DNA of 64,000 nucleotides from Labilibacter sediminis (GCF_005877885.1 NZ_VCHY01000003.1:248001-312000); one strand, 5' to 3'. Shown: positions 15,720-25,545, counted from the first letter of the stretch. Numbers and translations are program-made. Notes: generated from the sequence alone by a model not told the origin.

Positions 15720-18488
15720 ATGTCAGACCAAAAAAAATTATTTCTGTTAGATGCTTATGCTTTAATTTACAGGGCTTATTATGCATTTATCAGAACGCCA
15801 CGCATCAACTCAAAAAAGATAAATACTTCAGCTGTTTTTGGATTTACCAATACCTTACTAGAGGTAATTCAAAAAGAAAAACCAACTCATTTGGCTGTGG
15901 CTTTTGATCCTTCCGGCCCTACCTTCCGACACGAAATGTACGAGCCATACAAAGCTCAGCGTGAAGCTACACCTGAGGATATTAAAGTAGCAGTTCCATA
16001 CATCAAACGATTATTAGACGCCCTTAATATTCCTATTCTAGAGGTTATGGGGTACGAAGCCGATGATGTAATCGGTACCTATTCGCTATTGGCTGAGAAA
16101 AAAGGTTTTGAGGTGTTTATGATGACCCCCGATAAGGATTACGCCCAGCTTGTTTCGGAGAACATTAAAATGTTTAAGCCGCGCAGCAGAGGTGGCGGTA
16201 CAGATATTCTGGGAATACCTGAAGTATGCGAGAAATTTGCCATTGATGAACCAACTCAGGTCATTGATATTTTGGCCTTAATGGGTGATGCATCGGATAA
16301 CATACCAGGCTGCCCCGGTATAGGCGAAAAAGGGGCCAAAGATATTATTGGAAAATACAAAAGTATTACCGGCATATACGAACATATCGAAGAGTTTAAA
16401 GGAAAACGTAAAGAAAACCTGGTTAACTATAAGGAACAAATAGAGTTATCATACAAATTAGCTACTATAAACAGGGAGGTTCCTATGGAACTAAACGAAG
16501 AAGAAATTTCCGTTTCTGATCCCGATAAAAATAAGTTGCTTCCTCTGCTCGAAGAACTTGAATTTAAAAGCATGATGCCACGCTTTGGTTTAGCACAGCC
16601 GGTTACTACTCCCGCACAAGGAGATTTATTTGGCCAGCCACAAGTAGAAGATGTACCAGGAATTTCATCTTCATTAAAAAACATTGAACAGGTAGAACAT
16701 ATATATCATTTGGTGGATAACGAACAGGCGTATGCTTCGTTGGCTGCTGAACTAAGTGTGCAAAAAGAGTTTTGTTTTGATACGGAAACTACAGGTTTAA
16801 ATGCAGTGACTGCCGAACTGGTGGGCATTTCTTTTTCATGGAAACAAGGCGAGGCTTACTATGTTCCTTTCCCTGAAGATCAGGAGGAAGCTAAAGAGTT
16901 GGCCAAAAAATTTAAGATGGTTTTAGAAGATAAAAACATCTTAAAAATTGGTCAAAATCTTAAATACGATGTTTTAGTATTAAAGAAATATGATATCCAT
17001 GTAAATGGAAAAATATTTGATACCATGGTGGCTCATCATCTGGCTTTACCCGGATTAAAAAACAGTATGGATTTCATGTCGGAAACCTACCTGGGATACT
17101 CACCTGTTAAAATTGAAAGCTTAATTGGCAAGAAAGGTAAAAACCAATTGAGTATGCGTCAGGTAGAGCCTGATAAACTAAAAGAATATGCTGCTGAAGA
17201 TGCTGACATTACACTTCAACTAAAAACCTTTTTAGAGCCAAAACTAAAAGAATCGGGTTTAGAGGAACTGTTTTACCAAACTGAGATGCCTTTACTATTG
17301 GTTTTAGCTGAGATGGAAGCTACAGGCGTAAAACTTGATGTTGGTGAACTTCATACCTTTGCCACTAAGCTTAAGGAACGAATTGTAACGCTTGAAAACA
17401 GCATTACAGAACTTGCCGGAATTGAGTTTAACATTGCCAGTCCAAAGCAGGTAGGCGAAGTGCTTTTTGAACACATGAAAATTGATGAAAAAGCCAAGAA
17501 AACAAAATCAGGACAATACAGTACTAGCGAAGAAACGCTAACCAAACTTAAAGGCAAGCACGAAATAATCGATAAAATACTTGATTTTAGAGGATTAAAG
17601 AAATTACTAAACACATACGTTGAAGCACTTCCTCTTTTGGTGAATACTCAAACAGGAAAAATTCATACCACGTATAATCAGGCCATGGTGGTGACTGGTA
17701 GATTAAGCAGCACCAATCCGAATTTACAGAATATCCCTATCCGCGATGAAGATGGAAGGGAAATCCGAAAAGCCTTTATTCCAAGCGATAAAGAACATGT
17801 TTTTCTATCAGCGGATTATTCCCAGGTGGAATTGCGATTAATGGCACACCTTAGTCAGGACACCCACCTCGTTGAAGCTTTTAACAAAGGAGAGGATATT
17901 CATGCTGCTACCGCCGCAAAAATATTTAAAGTTGAGCTGGGCGAAGTTACTGACGATATGCGTAGAAAAGCCAAAACAGCCAATTTTGGTATTATTTACG
18001 GCATTTCTGCCTTTGGTTTGGCCGAAAGGTTAAATATTTCCCGATCGGAAGCCAAACAGCTTATTGACGGCTATTTTGAGAATTTCCCCGACGTAAAAGC
18101 ATATATGGACAAAAGCGTTGAAGTAGCCAGGGAAAAAGGTTATGTAGAAACTGTTTTTGGTCGCAAAAGAAACCTTCCTGATATCAATTCACGAAATGGT
18201 GTGGTGCGCGGAATGGCCGAAAGAAATGCCATCAATGCACCTATTCAGGGAACAGCTGCCGACATCATAAAAATGGCCATGGTAGCCATACAGGCAGAAC
18301 TTGACAAACAGGATTTACAATCTAAAATGATTCTTCAGGTACATGATGAATTGAACTTTGATGTACAAAAAGATGAATTAGAACAAGTAAAACAAATTGT
18401 TAAGGAAGGAATGGAAAAAGCGTGCGAGCTTTCAGTTCCTCTTTCTGTGGATATGGGTGAAGGAAACAACTGGCATGAGGCGCATTAA
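15720..18488 (+). CDS. polA: DNA polymerase I
   Basis: A 922-aa family A polymerase. Domains in order: 5'-3' flap exonuclease (KLFLLDAYALIYRAYYAF, GYEADDVIGT, LMGDASDNIPG), 3'-5' proofreading exonuclease with all acidic residues present (FDTETTG, NLKYD, YAAEDADIT), and the polymerase (motif A SADYSQVELR, motif B RRKAKTANFGIIYG, motif C QVHDELN). Proofreading therefore looks active. It fills gaps in repair and removes RNA primers. I chose the ATG at 15720 because MSDQKKLFLLDAYAL matches the family start; the ATG at 15687 would add 11 hydrophobic, unconserved residues. A 10-bp inverted repeat AAGACAAAAG/CTTTTGTCTT (15631-15699) lies across the leader. Confidence 0.95.
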   Translation: MSDQKKLFLLDAYALIYRAYYAFIRTPRINSKKINTSAVFGFTNTLLEVIQKEKPTHLAVAFDPSGPTFRHEMYEPYKAQREATPEDIKVAVPYIKRLLDALNIPILEVMGYEADDVIGTYSLLAEKKGFEVFMMTPDKDYAQLVSENIKMFKPRSRGGGTDILGIPEVCEKFAIDEPTQVIDILALMGDASDNIPGCPGIGEKGAKDIIGKYKSITGIYEHIEEFKGKRKENLVNYKEQIELSYKLATINREVPMELNEEEISVSDPDKNKLLPLLEELEFKSMMPRFGLAQPVTTPAQGDLFGQPQVEDVPGISSSLKNIEQVEHIYHLVDNEQAYASLAAELSVQKEFCFDTETTGLNAVTAELVGISFSWKQGEAYYVPFPEDQEEAKELAKKFKMVLEDKNILKIGQNLKYDVLVLKKYDIHVNGKIFDTMVAHHLALPGLKNSMDFMSETYLGYSPVKIESLIGKKGKNQLSMRQVEPDKLKEYAAEDADITLQLKTFLEPKLKESGLEELFYQTEMPLLLVLAEMEATGVKLDVGELHTFATKLKERIVTLENSITELAGIEFNIASPKQVGEVLFEHMKIDEKAKKTKSGQYSTSEETLTKLKGKHEIIDKILDFRGLKKLLNTYVEALPLLVNTQTGKIHTTYNQAMVVTGRLSSTNPNLQNIPIRDEDGREIRKAFIPSDKEHVFLSADYSQVELRLMAHLSQDTHLVEAFNKGEDIHAATAAKIFKVELGEVTDDMRRKAKTANFGIIYGISAFGLAERLNISRSEAKQLIDGYFENFPDVKAYMDKSVEVAREKGYVETVFGRKRNLPDINSRNGVVRGMAERNAINAPIQGTAADIIKMAMVAIQAELDKQDLQSKMILQVHDELNFDVQKDELEQVKQIVKEGMEKACELSVPLSVDMGEGNNWHEAH

Positions 18489-18536
18489 AGTTAGTTGAAA
18501 GGTGAAAGTTCCTGGTTGAAAGTATAATAAACACAG

Positions 18537-18576
18537 ATAAGTAAGGTGTAGTTATCAAAAACAATATCTTACTTAT
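18537..18576 (+). terminator. Weak hairpin after polA
   Basis: ATAAGTAAG (18537-18545) pairs with CTTACTTAT (18568-18576) around a 22-base loop. It is AT-rich with no strong T-run, so it is a possible rather than a convincing terminator. Confidence 0.35.
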
Positions 18577-18600
18577 TTATAATGTTACCTAAATAAAAAT

Positions 18601-18807
18601 TTGAGAAAAACTTTAACATTGATATCAACTAGACATCCATATGAAAATCGATTAAGAAATAGATTATGTTTGCCATGGTTTATGATTAAATTGGGTTTTG
18701 CCAGAAAGGGAAAAAATTGTGAAGAAGTAAATGCAGATAATAAATGGTATAACATAGATAACAAACGTTTAGATTGTTATTATTGTAGAAAAATTAAAGA
18801 AATTTAG
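18601..18807 (+). CDS. Small hypothetical protein with a C-terminal WYNIDN..CYYC motif
   Basis: A possible 68-aa protein beginning at TTG (18601). The C-terminal half, RKGKNCEEVNADNKWYNID followed by LDCYYCRK, has a Cys pair and an aromatic pattern that looks like a real compact domain, seen in my memory of small Bacteroidota hypotheticals; the N-terminal half is less convincing and the start could be the internal ATG at residue 28. It lies between polA and the helicase, 60 bases before the latter on the same strand. It may be a decayed or stand-alone metal-binding peptide. I do not recognise a function. Confidence 0.4.
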   Translation: MRKTLTLISTRHPYENRLRNRLCLPWFMIKLGFARKGKNCEEVNADNKWYNIDNKRLDCYYCRKIKEI

Positions 18808-18867
18808 TTTTAAACGGCTCAGTACAATTCTATTTTTCACTAGTAAAAGCTAATTACAAACTTTCAT

Positions 18868-21576
18868 ATGACCAGTATTAATCCCTCCAATTTCTACAGT
18901 TATTTCAGAGCTTGTTATAAGCTCGATTACAAAGAGTTTATTGTAGATAACCTGTTGTCGGTAAAATATAAGTACAAATGGTTTGTTAGCGGCAAAGAGG
19001 AGTTATTTAGTGAAAATCTGCCTTATATTCCTTACAACAATAATAAACTGCTGGATTTAAAAAAGGATATGGAGTTGTATAAACTCGAGAAAAAGCTCTT
19101 TTATGGAGCTTTTTTCATTTTAGGTCAATCAGACAATCCATTGGTCAAGGACAAAAGAATTTGTGCTCCTCTGATATTATTTCCGGCAGAAATATTAAGT
19201 ATTGATGGGCTCGACTACCTGCAAATAGATAGGGAATCATTTATCGTAAACAGATCTATTCTGAATAAACTAGATTCCAATAATTCATCTCTTACCAAAG
19301 ATTTATTTATTAAAGAGCTTTCTGAGGATGTGATTAAACACGAAACCAATCACATCTGGATTAAAAACTTACTTGATAAGTATTTCTCGAATATCGACAC
19401 TGAGGAACTTTTGCTTCTTCCACATTTATGGCCTGTTTCAAAAGTAAAATCGGCTTATTCAAAGTATAATTTAGGTTCCGATGATTTTAAGATTGTGCCT
19501 GCAGCAGGTACTGTTTTGGTTGATAAATCTACATCATCGTTAGGTGTTTTAAGTGATCTGGAAAGAATAAAAGACTTTGGTGATTTTAATAGCAGCCTTT
19601 CTTCTTTACTCAACGGAAACGAGGAATTAGAAGGTGATGCTTCAAGTTACTTTAAGTCGCGGTTGAATGTTGACCAATACCAGGCGCTGATAAAATCAAA
19701 TAACTATAGAAACTCGGTAATTATAGGACCTCCAGGAACAGGTAAATCATATACCATTACTTCCATTGTAGCAGATTCTGTGGTTAAAGGAAAGTCTGTT
19801 TTAGTCGTTTCTAAAACCAAGCAGGCAGTTGAGGTTATTAGAGCCATGCTAGAGCAGGATTTTAGGTTAAGAGAATATCTTATTCACACTACCGGAAATA
19901 AATATAAAATCAGCTTAAAGGCTAAATTAAAAAGGTATTTAAGCGGTATAAAAGGATCGTTAGGCAAAAGGTATAATATTGGACATATCCATAATGTTTA
20001 TGAAGAATTAAAAGAGGCTGAAAGCGACTTTAACAATTTTATAGAAAAGGAGCTCAAATTATCGGATATTGATTTTTCTGATTCTCCCGGATTATTTGAT
20101 AGTTGGCGAAAGGCTTTTATCAAACTCAGCATGGGTAATGGCGATAAAATCTGGTTTTTATTTGAAAATATTAAAAAACTCAATGCGCAATTAGATAAGG
20201 AGATTAAAACCTACTCTAAAAGAACCATCGAATACAATATTTATAATAATTCGCGCAAGTATCGAAAGGATTTGTCGATGTTCTACGATGCTTTGGATGC
20301 CAATAGTTTTACTGAAAACAAGCGGATTATTAAAAACGTAAAGCACGAAAACATTCTAAAGGTATTTCCGGTTTGGTTGGCCAACCTTTCCGATTTAAAT
20401 TCGGTTATTCCTTTACAAAAAGATCTATTTGATCTGGTGATAATTGATGAAGCTACGCAATGCGATATGGCTTCGGCATTACCCGCTATTTACAGAGCCA
20501 AGCATGCAGTAATTAGTGGTGATCCTAATCAGTTAAGGCATTATTCTTTTGTATCGCACGCACAGCAAAATCAGTTGCGGAATAAATTTAATTTGCCACT
20601 CGATAAAATATTTGATTATAGAAATAGGAGTATTCTGGATTTTTATATTTCTAAAGTTAAAGATCAGGAACAGATTACATTTTTACGAGAACACTTTAGG
20701 TCTACGCCATCGTTAATAGAGTTTAGTAATCAGCAGTTTTACGAAGGACAACTTGAAGTTTTAAAGTCTGCTCCCAAGCATACCGAGTCATCTCAGATAG
20801 AGCTTATAGAGTTAGAAGGAAACAGAAACCGCCTGGGTATAAATGAAGTTGAAGCAGAGGCCATTCTGCAAAAACTTGACGACCTGATTAAATCGTATGA
20901 AAACCAAAACATTATCCCAAGTATTGGAATCATTTCTTTGTTTTCCAGTCAGGTTAGTTACTTAAACAAACGCATCCGAGAAAAATACGAATTAAGTGTT
21001 ATTAAAAAGTTTAATCTTATTTGCGGAACTCCATATAACTTTCAAGGCTCGGAGCGTGAAATAGTGCTTATTTCGTTTGTTGTTTGCAACAATACACATC
21101 ATTCTGCATTTATACATGCCAATAAGCCCGAAGTTTTAAATGTAGCGATAACCAGGGCAAAATCATTTCAGTATATTTTTAAATCGGTAAGTGATGATAA
21201 ACTTAATCAGGAAAGTCTGTTAGCCGGGTATTTCTCCTTTGTAAAAAGCTTTATCCATTACAATGAAAAAGAAGTAGAACTGGATCAGTTTCAAAAAGAA
21301 GTAATTGCAGCATTAAGTAAAAAGGGAGTTCAAAATATTAAGTATGGATATCCATTAGGCGGGTGTTTGCTGGATATATTAGTTGAGCAAGAAGGGATAA
21401 ATTATTTCATCGATTTAATTGGTTATCCGGGCATGTTTAAAAATGCGTTTACTTTGGAACGCTACAAAACTTTAAGCAGAATGGGTATTGAAATTATACC
21501 GCTTCATTACAGCTATTGGAAAAACAATAAAACAGAAATCATTAACAAGTTATTGCGCTTTCTAAGACATAAATAA
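18868..21576 (+). CDS. Solitary UvrD/Upf1-like SF1 helicase with C-terminal nuclease-like domain
   Basis: A 902-aa AAA_11/AAA_12 (COG1112-type) superfamily 1 helicase. The N-terminal ~260 residues are unassigned. Walker A is GPPGTGKSYT (about 288-297), motif Ia VLVVSKTKQA, Walker B LVIIDEATQCD (about 528-538), motif III ISGDPNQLRH, motif V FQGSEREIVLIS and motif VI LNVAITRAKS. The last ~95 residues (from FQKEVIAAL) look like a PD-(D/E)xK fold of the Vsr/MTES_1575 kind seen at the ends of similar helicases, with GCLLDILVEQ and YFIDLIGYPG; the usual ExD/ExK strand reads DLI, so cleavage activity is doubtful. Such solitary helicase-nucleases occur among phage-defence genes; here that is only a possibility. 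The end overlaps the convergent patatin by 15 bases. Confidence 0.82.
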   Translation: MTSINPSNFYSYFRACYKLDYKEFIVDNLLSVKYKYKWFVSGKEELFSENLPYIPYNNNKLLDLKKDMELYKLEKKLFYGAFFILGQSDNPLVKDKRICAPLILFPAEILSIDGLDYLQIDRESFIVNRSILNKLDSNNSSLTKDLFIKELSEDVIKHETNHIWIKNLLDKYFSNIDTEELLLLPHLWPVSKVKSAYSKYNLGSDDFKIVPAAGTVLVDKSTSSLGVLSDLERIKDFGDFNSSLSSLLNGNEELEGDASSYFKSRLNVDQYQALIKSNNYRNSVIIGPPGTGKSYTITSIVADSVVKGKSVLVVSKTKQAVEVIRAMLEQDFRLREYLIHTTGNKYKISLKAKLKRYLSGIKGSLGKRYNIGHIHNVYEELKEAESDFNNFIEKELKLSDIDFSDSPGLFDSWRKAFIKLSMGNGDKIWFLFENIKKLNAQLDKEIKTYSKRTIEYNIYNNSRKYRKDLSMFYDALDANSFTENKRIIKNVKHENILKVFPVWLANLSDLNSVIPLQKDLFDLVIIDEATQCDMASALPAIYRAKHAVISGDPNQLRHYSFVSHAQQNQLRNKFNLPLDKIFDYRNRSILDFYISKVKDQEQITFLREHFRSTPSLIEFSNQQFYEGQLEVLKSAPKHTESSQIELIELEGNRNRLGINEVEAEAILQKLDDLIKSYENQNIIPSIGIISLFSSQVSYLNKRIREKYELSVIKKFNLICGTPYNFQGSEREIVLISFVVCNNTHHSAFIHANKPEVLNVAITRAKSFQYIFKSVSDDKLNQESLLAGYFSFVKSFIHYNEKEVELDQFQKEVIAALSKKGVQNIKYGYPLGGCLLDILVEQEGINYFIDLIGYPGMFKNAFTLERYKTLSRMGIEIIPLHYSYWKNNKTEIINKLLRFLRHK

Positions 21577-22410
21577 CCTTAATTCATCCACAAACTCATT
21601 ACTTTGCTTGTAACCAATATCAAAGGCTGCTTTAAGCTTTTCTTTGTTTTTCTCTGTTCTGTTAATCGGTAAGGTGCGCTTTGGTCTAATAACAAAAGCT
21701 TTTCCCTGCCTTTCCAATTCTTCTATCTGATCTAATGTGTCGTTATAAACTTTATAACGATCGTTAAGTGCCTGAATAAGTTTTGGGTATTTTATATATT
21801 TCAGTGTGCCCAACAAATTAAAACTTGAAGGTTTCTTCCTGTACTCTTTGGGTTGGGTTAAAATCACCACCACCTTTTCATTCCCATCCCTCAAAGCTTT
21901 ATTAACCGGAATTGGATCACTAATGCCACCATCAAGCAGTTCCTTATTGTCATAACAAATCATTTTTGAGGCAAAAGGAAGACTCGTTGAAGCTTTTAAT
22001 GCCATCAGCAAATCATCACTTGAAAACTCATTCATATAAACCGGCTCTCCGGTATTACAATCGGTGGCCACTGCTATAAATTTTTGTGGCGATTTCTGAA
22101 AGGTTTCAAAATCAAAAGGAATTAATTTCTTAGGAACATCTCCAAAAATAAAATCCATGCCAAACAACTCTCCTATAACAAACAGGCGTTGGTAACTCAT
22201 GTACCTTTTATCATTTATATAAGTATATGGTACACTGAGATTTCTCCCAATTTGTTTTGAGATATAATTTACACCGTTACAAGCCCCCATCGAAACACCG
22301 ATAGCATAAGGAAATTCTATATTATTTTCTAAAAAATAATCTAAAATACCGGCACTATACATCCCCCTAAAACCTCCACCTTCAATAACCAAAGCTATTT
22401 TATTATTCAT
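21562..22410 (-). CDS. Patatin-like phospholipase
   Basis: A 282-aa patatin-fold serine lipase. It has the oxyanion loop GGGFRGMYSAG (11-21), nucleophile Ser40 in GVSMG, and the dyad Asp160 in DGGISDPIPV; both catalytic residues are present. It resembles the YjjU/RssA-type cytosolic patatins of Bacteria with a C-terminal region YKQSNEFVDEL. The expected reaction is acyl-ester hydrolysis of phospholipids or neutral lipids, but the physiological substrate is unknown. There is no signal peptide. Its 3' end overlaps the helicase end, so the two genes share convergent termination. Confidence 0.88.
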   Translation of the reverse strand: MNNKIALVIEGGGFRGMYSAGILDYFLENNIEFPYAIGVSMGACNGVNYISKQIGRNLSVPYTYINDKRYMSYQRLFVIGELFGMDFIFGDVPKKLIPFDFETFQKSPQKFIAVATDCNTGEPVYMNEFSSDDLLMALKASTSLPFASKMICYDNKELLDGGISDPIPVNKALRDGNEKVVVILTQPKEYRKKPSSFNLLGTLKYIKYPKLIQALNDRYKVYNDTLDQIEELERQGKAFVIRPKRTLPINRTEKNKEKLKAAFDIGYKQSNEFVDELRLFMS

Positions 22411-22626
22411 TTTTTATAGTTGATTCAGACAGCGAAAAATACAAAAAATTGCTCTCTTTAGCCATAAATTAACAGCTATACAAATTAAGTTTACGCATTC
22501 GCTCCATAACAATATTCCTATTTTTTAACTATATTAAGATCCTTTGAGATGATAACATTTTGATATTTCCAATAAAAAAATTGTTATCAATCCTCAATAC
22601 GTTTCGCTGACCTAAACAAAATAATA

Positions 22627-23469
22627 ATGATAATACGATTCCTGGTTCCCGTAAACTTTGCGCCATACACCATTAATGCGCTTAACTACTGTATGTCTTT
22701 ATCAGAACGCTTTAAAGGTGAAATTACACTGCTTTATTGCTACACACACATGCTTAGTGATGACAATCTACCTTCAAGCGAAGAACCCTACATAAAATCA
22801 ATGGATCAGGCAATGGAAAACCTGGAACAACTAAAAGCAGGTATTCTTGAAAAAAGCGGAAATTCGGAAAACATTCAAATTAAAACCCGAATTTTGGAAG
22901 GATACCCTGAAGACGTTATACCTGATTTTTGTGCAAAATATAGTCCCGACCTCATCGTGATGGGCACCAAAAGTGTTGGCGAAACCATAAAGGAATTGTT
23001 AGGTAGTGTAACACTGGATGTGATTAAAAAGGTTTCCTTTCCTGTTTTAGCCGTTCCTAACGGCTACGATTTAAACCTAAACAAACTCAATAACATACTG
23101 TTTGTCACCGACTTTGAAAAATGCGAATATACACCTCTACACAAACTGGTGCGATTAACCATGTCGTTCAACACCGTCATTCATAATGTTCAGTATTGCC
23201 AGGGAGGAAAAGAAAAGTCTGATATTGATTTGCTAAACGATTATAGCGATTATTGTAAATCAACCTATAGAAACCAAAATATGACCTGTGAATATATATA
23301 CGGATCCAATATTCTCACAGCCATTAAGGATTATTTAATCGGTACCGATATTGATCTGTTAGCCATTACGCGAAAAAAGCGAAACTTAATTTCACAGATG
23401 ATACACCCAAGCATAACCAAACAAATACTTTTTAATACGGATATTCCCATGTTATTTTTTCACATATAA
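22627..23469 (+). CDS. Universal stress protein with two Usp domains
   Basis: A 280-aa tandem UspA protein. Domain 1 (about 1-145) begins IIRFLVPVNFAPYTINALNY and carries the nucleotide-loop pattern VMGTKSVGETIKELLGSVT, close to GxxG..G.S/T of ATP-binding Usp proteins. Domain 2 (about 155-280) is more diverged, with FVTDFEKCEYTPL and an ITRKKRNLISQMIHPSITK loop where the glycines are lost. Usp proteins act in the cytoplasm in stress survival; no specific role is shown. Single gene with its own promoter region; no operon partner. Confidence 0.87.
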   Translation: MIIRFLVPVNFAPYTINALNYCMSLSERFKGEITLLYCYTHMLSDDNLPSSEEPYIKSMDQAMENLEQLKAGILEKSGNSENIQIKTRILEGYPEDVIPDFCAKYSPDLIVMGTKSVGETIKELLGSVTLDVIKKVSFPVLAVPNGYDLNLNKLNNILFVTDFEKCEYTPLHKLVRLTMSFNTVIHNVQYCQGGKEKSDIDLLNDYSDYCKSTYRNQNMTCEYIYGSNILTAIKDYLIGTDIDLLAITRKKRNLISQMIHPSITKQILFNTDIPMLFFHI

Positions 23470-23677
23470 ATGATCGCCATCAATTAGGCCAATCATGGAA
23501 TAAAGCAAAAAGACTTTAAACGATTATAGAACCCTAAGATCAAAGAACTTATTATCAATATTAATCAAGCCAAATAATTACTGCTGATTCATTGGTTTTA
23601 AGTTTTATTGTATTTAGAAACTTCATAAAAAGGTATTTTTAATTTAAATTTACCCGTTCATTTAAACATGACTTGTT

Positions 23678-24712
23678 ATGGCAAATAAGAAAATGAAAAT
23701 AGGAATCCTATCCGCAGGTGGTGATTGCCCGGGAATCAACGCAGCCATTAGAGGTGTTGGTAAAACAGCCATAGTTCAGTATGGAATGGAAGTAATTGGT
23801 ATTTCAAATGGTTTTTCAGGTTTAATAGACATGACTACAGAACCATTAACTGAAGATAGCCTGTCTGGTATTTTAACCCTTGGAGGAACCATTTTAGGAA
23901 CTTCAAGAATGAAACCTTTTAAACAACAAGCAGGCGATACTGTAGATGATAAACCCCAGGTAATTAAAGAAAACTACGAAAAGTTAGGTCTTGATGCTTT
24001 GGTTTGTATCGGAGGTAACGGAACGCAAAAAACAGCAAACCTTTTGTATAAGGAAGGTTTGAATATTGTTGGATTACCTAAAACCATCGACAATGATGTT
24101 TGGGGAACTGATGTGACTTTTGGATTTGATTCGGCCGTTAACATTGCTACTGATGCTATCGACAGGTTACACACTACTGCTAACTCTCATAAACGCGTAA
24201 TGGTTATTGAGGTAATGGGACACAATGCAGGCTGGCTTGCCCTTTACTCTGGACTTGCAGCGGGAGGTGATATTATTTTATTACCTGAGTTGGATTATGA
24301 TATGGATATTGTGGCTAAAAACCTGTTAAGCCGTGCCGAAAAAGGAAAACCATATTCTATCGTTGTTGTTGGAGAAGGTATTAAAGTGCCAAACAAAAAA
24401 AATCCGGCTAGGTATATTGCCAAACAAATACAGGAAAAAACAGGTCTTGAAACGCGCGAAACCATTTTAGGATATATCCAACGTGGAGGAAGCCCCTCTC
24501 CTGCCGATCGTATTCTGGCTACACGCTATGGCGCTTATGCTGCACAATTAATCAGTGAGGGAAAATTTGGCACCATGGTGAGCCTTAAGCAAGGTCAGAT
24601 TACCTCTGTACCGCTTAGCGATGTTGGTGGCAAAACGCAATTGATTGAAGAAGGAAACAGATTAGTGAAAAAAGCGCGTAACATGGGCGTGTGCTTTGGA
24701 GATAACAAATAA
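23678..24712 (+). CDS. pfkA: 6-phosphofructokinase of the mixed ATP/PPi clade
   Basis: A 344-aa phosphofructokinase, which phosphorylates fructose 6-phosphate in glycolysis. GGDCPGINAAIRG (14-26), PKTIDND (134-140) with the catalytic Asp138, and MGHNAGWLA are visible. Donor-determining positions are mixed: the residue equal to E. coli Gly104 is Gly115 (ATP-like), but that equal to Gly124 is Lys135 in PKTIDND, as in PPi-dependent enzymes. The Mg-binding Asp103 position is Asn114 (GGNGT). This pattern belongs to the mixed-substrate group III, some members of which use pyrophosphate. The donor cannot be settled by reading. A terminator follows at 24741-24782. Confidence 0.92.
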   Translation: MANKKMKIGILSAGGDCPGINAAIRGVGKTAIVQYGMEVIGISNGFSGLIDMTTEPLTEDSLSGILTLGGTILGTSRMKPFKQQAGDTVDDKPQVIKENYEKLGLDALVCIGGNGTQKTANLLYKEGLNIVGLPKTIDNDVWGTDVTFGFDSAVNIATDAIDRLHTTANSHKRVMVIEVMGHNAGWLALYSGLAAGGDIILLPELDYDMDIVAKNLLSRAEKGKPYSIVVVGEGIKVPNKKNPARYIAKQIQEKTGLETRETILGYIQRGGSPSPADRILATRYGAYAAQLISEGKFGTMVSLKQGQITSVPLSDVGGKTQLIEEGNRLVKKARNMGVCFGDNK

Positions 24713-24740
24713 TAAAATTACATTTTCAAAAAACATAAAT

Positions 24741-24782
24741 GCGGTTACTGGTGTTTTACTCAATACCAATAACCGCTTTTTA
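24741..24782 (+). terminator. Terminator of pfkA
   Basis: GCGGTTACTGGT and ACCAATAACCGC form a 12-bp stem with one mismatch around an AT-rich loop, followed by TTTTT. It begins 29 bases after the stop codon. Confidence 0.82.
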
Positions 24783-24798
24783 AGCATATATAAAACAA

Positions 24799-25503
24799 AT
24801 GATTAGAGAAGATATTGAGGCGTTAAACGAGAAATTTATCGATGCCGATCCCATAGAAGTGATCAACTACTTTGTAAAAGAATATGGCAATAAAATTGCC
24901 TTAGCATCTAGTCTGGGAGCGGAAGATCAGGTGCTCACTCAAATGCTGACATCTGTTACCAGCGATGCGCAAATTTTTACTTTGGATACAGGACGTTTAT
25001 TTCCTGAAACATACGAACTTATTGATCGTACATCAAAGAAGTATAAAACAAACCTTAAGGTATACTTCCCAAAATCGGAAGCAGTACAATCCATGGTAGA
25101 GACTAAAGGCATCAATTTATTTTTTGATAGCATCGAAAACCGAAAGGAATGCTGTAACACTCGTAAACTGGAGCCTTTAAAAAGAGCTTTTGAAGGATTA
25201 GATGCCTGGATTTGCGGTCTTAGAGCGGATCAATCAGTAACACGCACCGATATTCAGGTGGTTGAATGGGATGAAAACAATAACATCTTAAAGATTAACC
25301 CATTGGCCAAATGGAGCGAACAGGATGTTTGGGATTACATTGATGAAAAAGGTATCCCTTTTAACCCACTTCATAAAAAAGGATACCCGAGCATTGGTTG
25401 CCAACCGTGTACCAGAGCTATTATGCCCGGTGAAGATATCAGAGCAGGACGTTGGTACTGGGAAAATCCGGATACCAAAGAGTGTGGGCTACACAAAAAA
25501 TAA
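24799..25503 (+). CDS. cysH: Assimilatory adenylylsulfate (APS) reductase, CysH family
   Basis: A 234-aa CysH protein that reduces activated sulfate to sulfite. It has the ATP-PPase-like fold motif SSLGAEDQVL (37-46) and LDTGRLFPE (62-70). Cysteines 118/119 and 201/204 match the CC...CxxC set that binds a 4Fe-4S cluster, which marks enzymes that accept APS rather than PAPS. The catalytic Cys229 is in the terminal ECGLHKK. No other sulfate-assimilation gene is nearby (no cysDN, no sulfite reductase), so it is detached from its pathway cluster. The ATG comes only 16 bases after the pfkA terminator. Confidence 0.92.
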   Translation: MIREDIEALNEKFIDADPIEVINYFVKEYGNKIALASSLGAEDQVLTQMLTSVTSDAQIFTLDTGRLFPETYELIDRTSKKYKTNLKVYFPKSEAVQSMVETKGINLFFDSIENRKECCNTRKLEPLKRAFEGLDAWICGLRADQSVTRTDIQVVEWDENNNILKINPLAKWSEQDVWDYIDEKGIPFNPLHKKGYPSIGCQPCTRAIMPGEDIRAGRWYWENPDTKECGLHKK

Positions 25504-25545
25504 ACAGACTGTAGCCTGATTTTATAACAGACAAAACGAAAGCAA

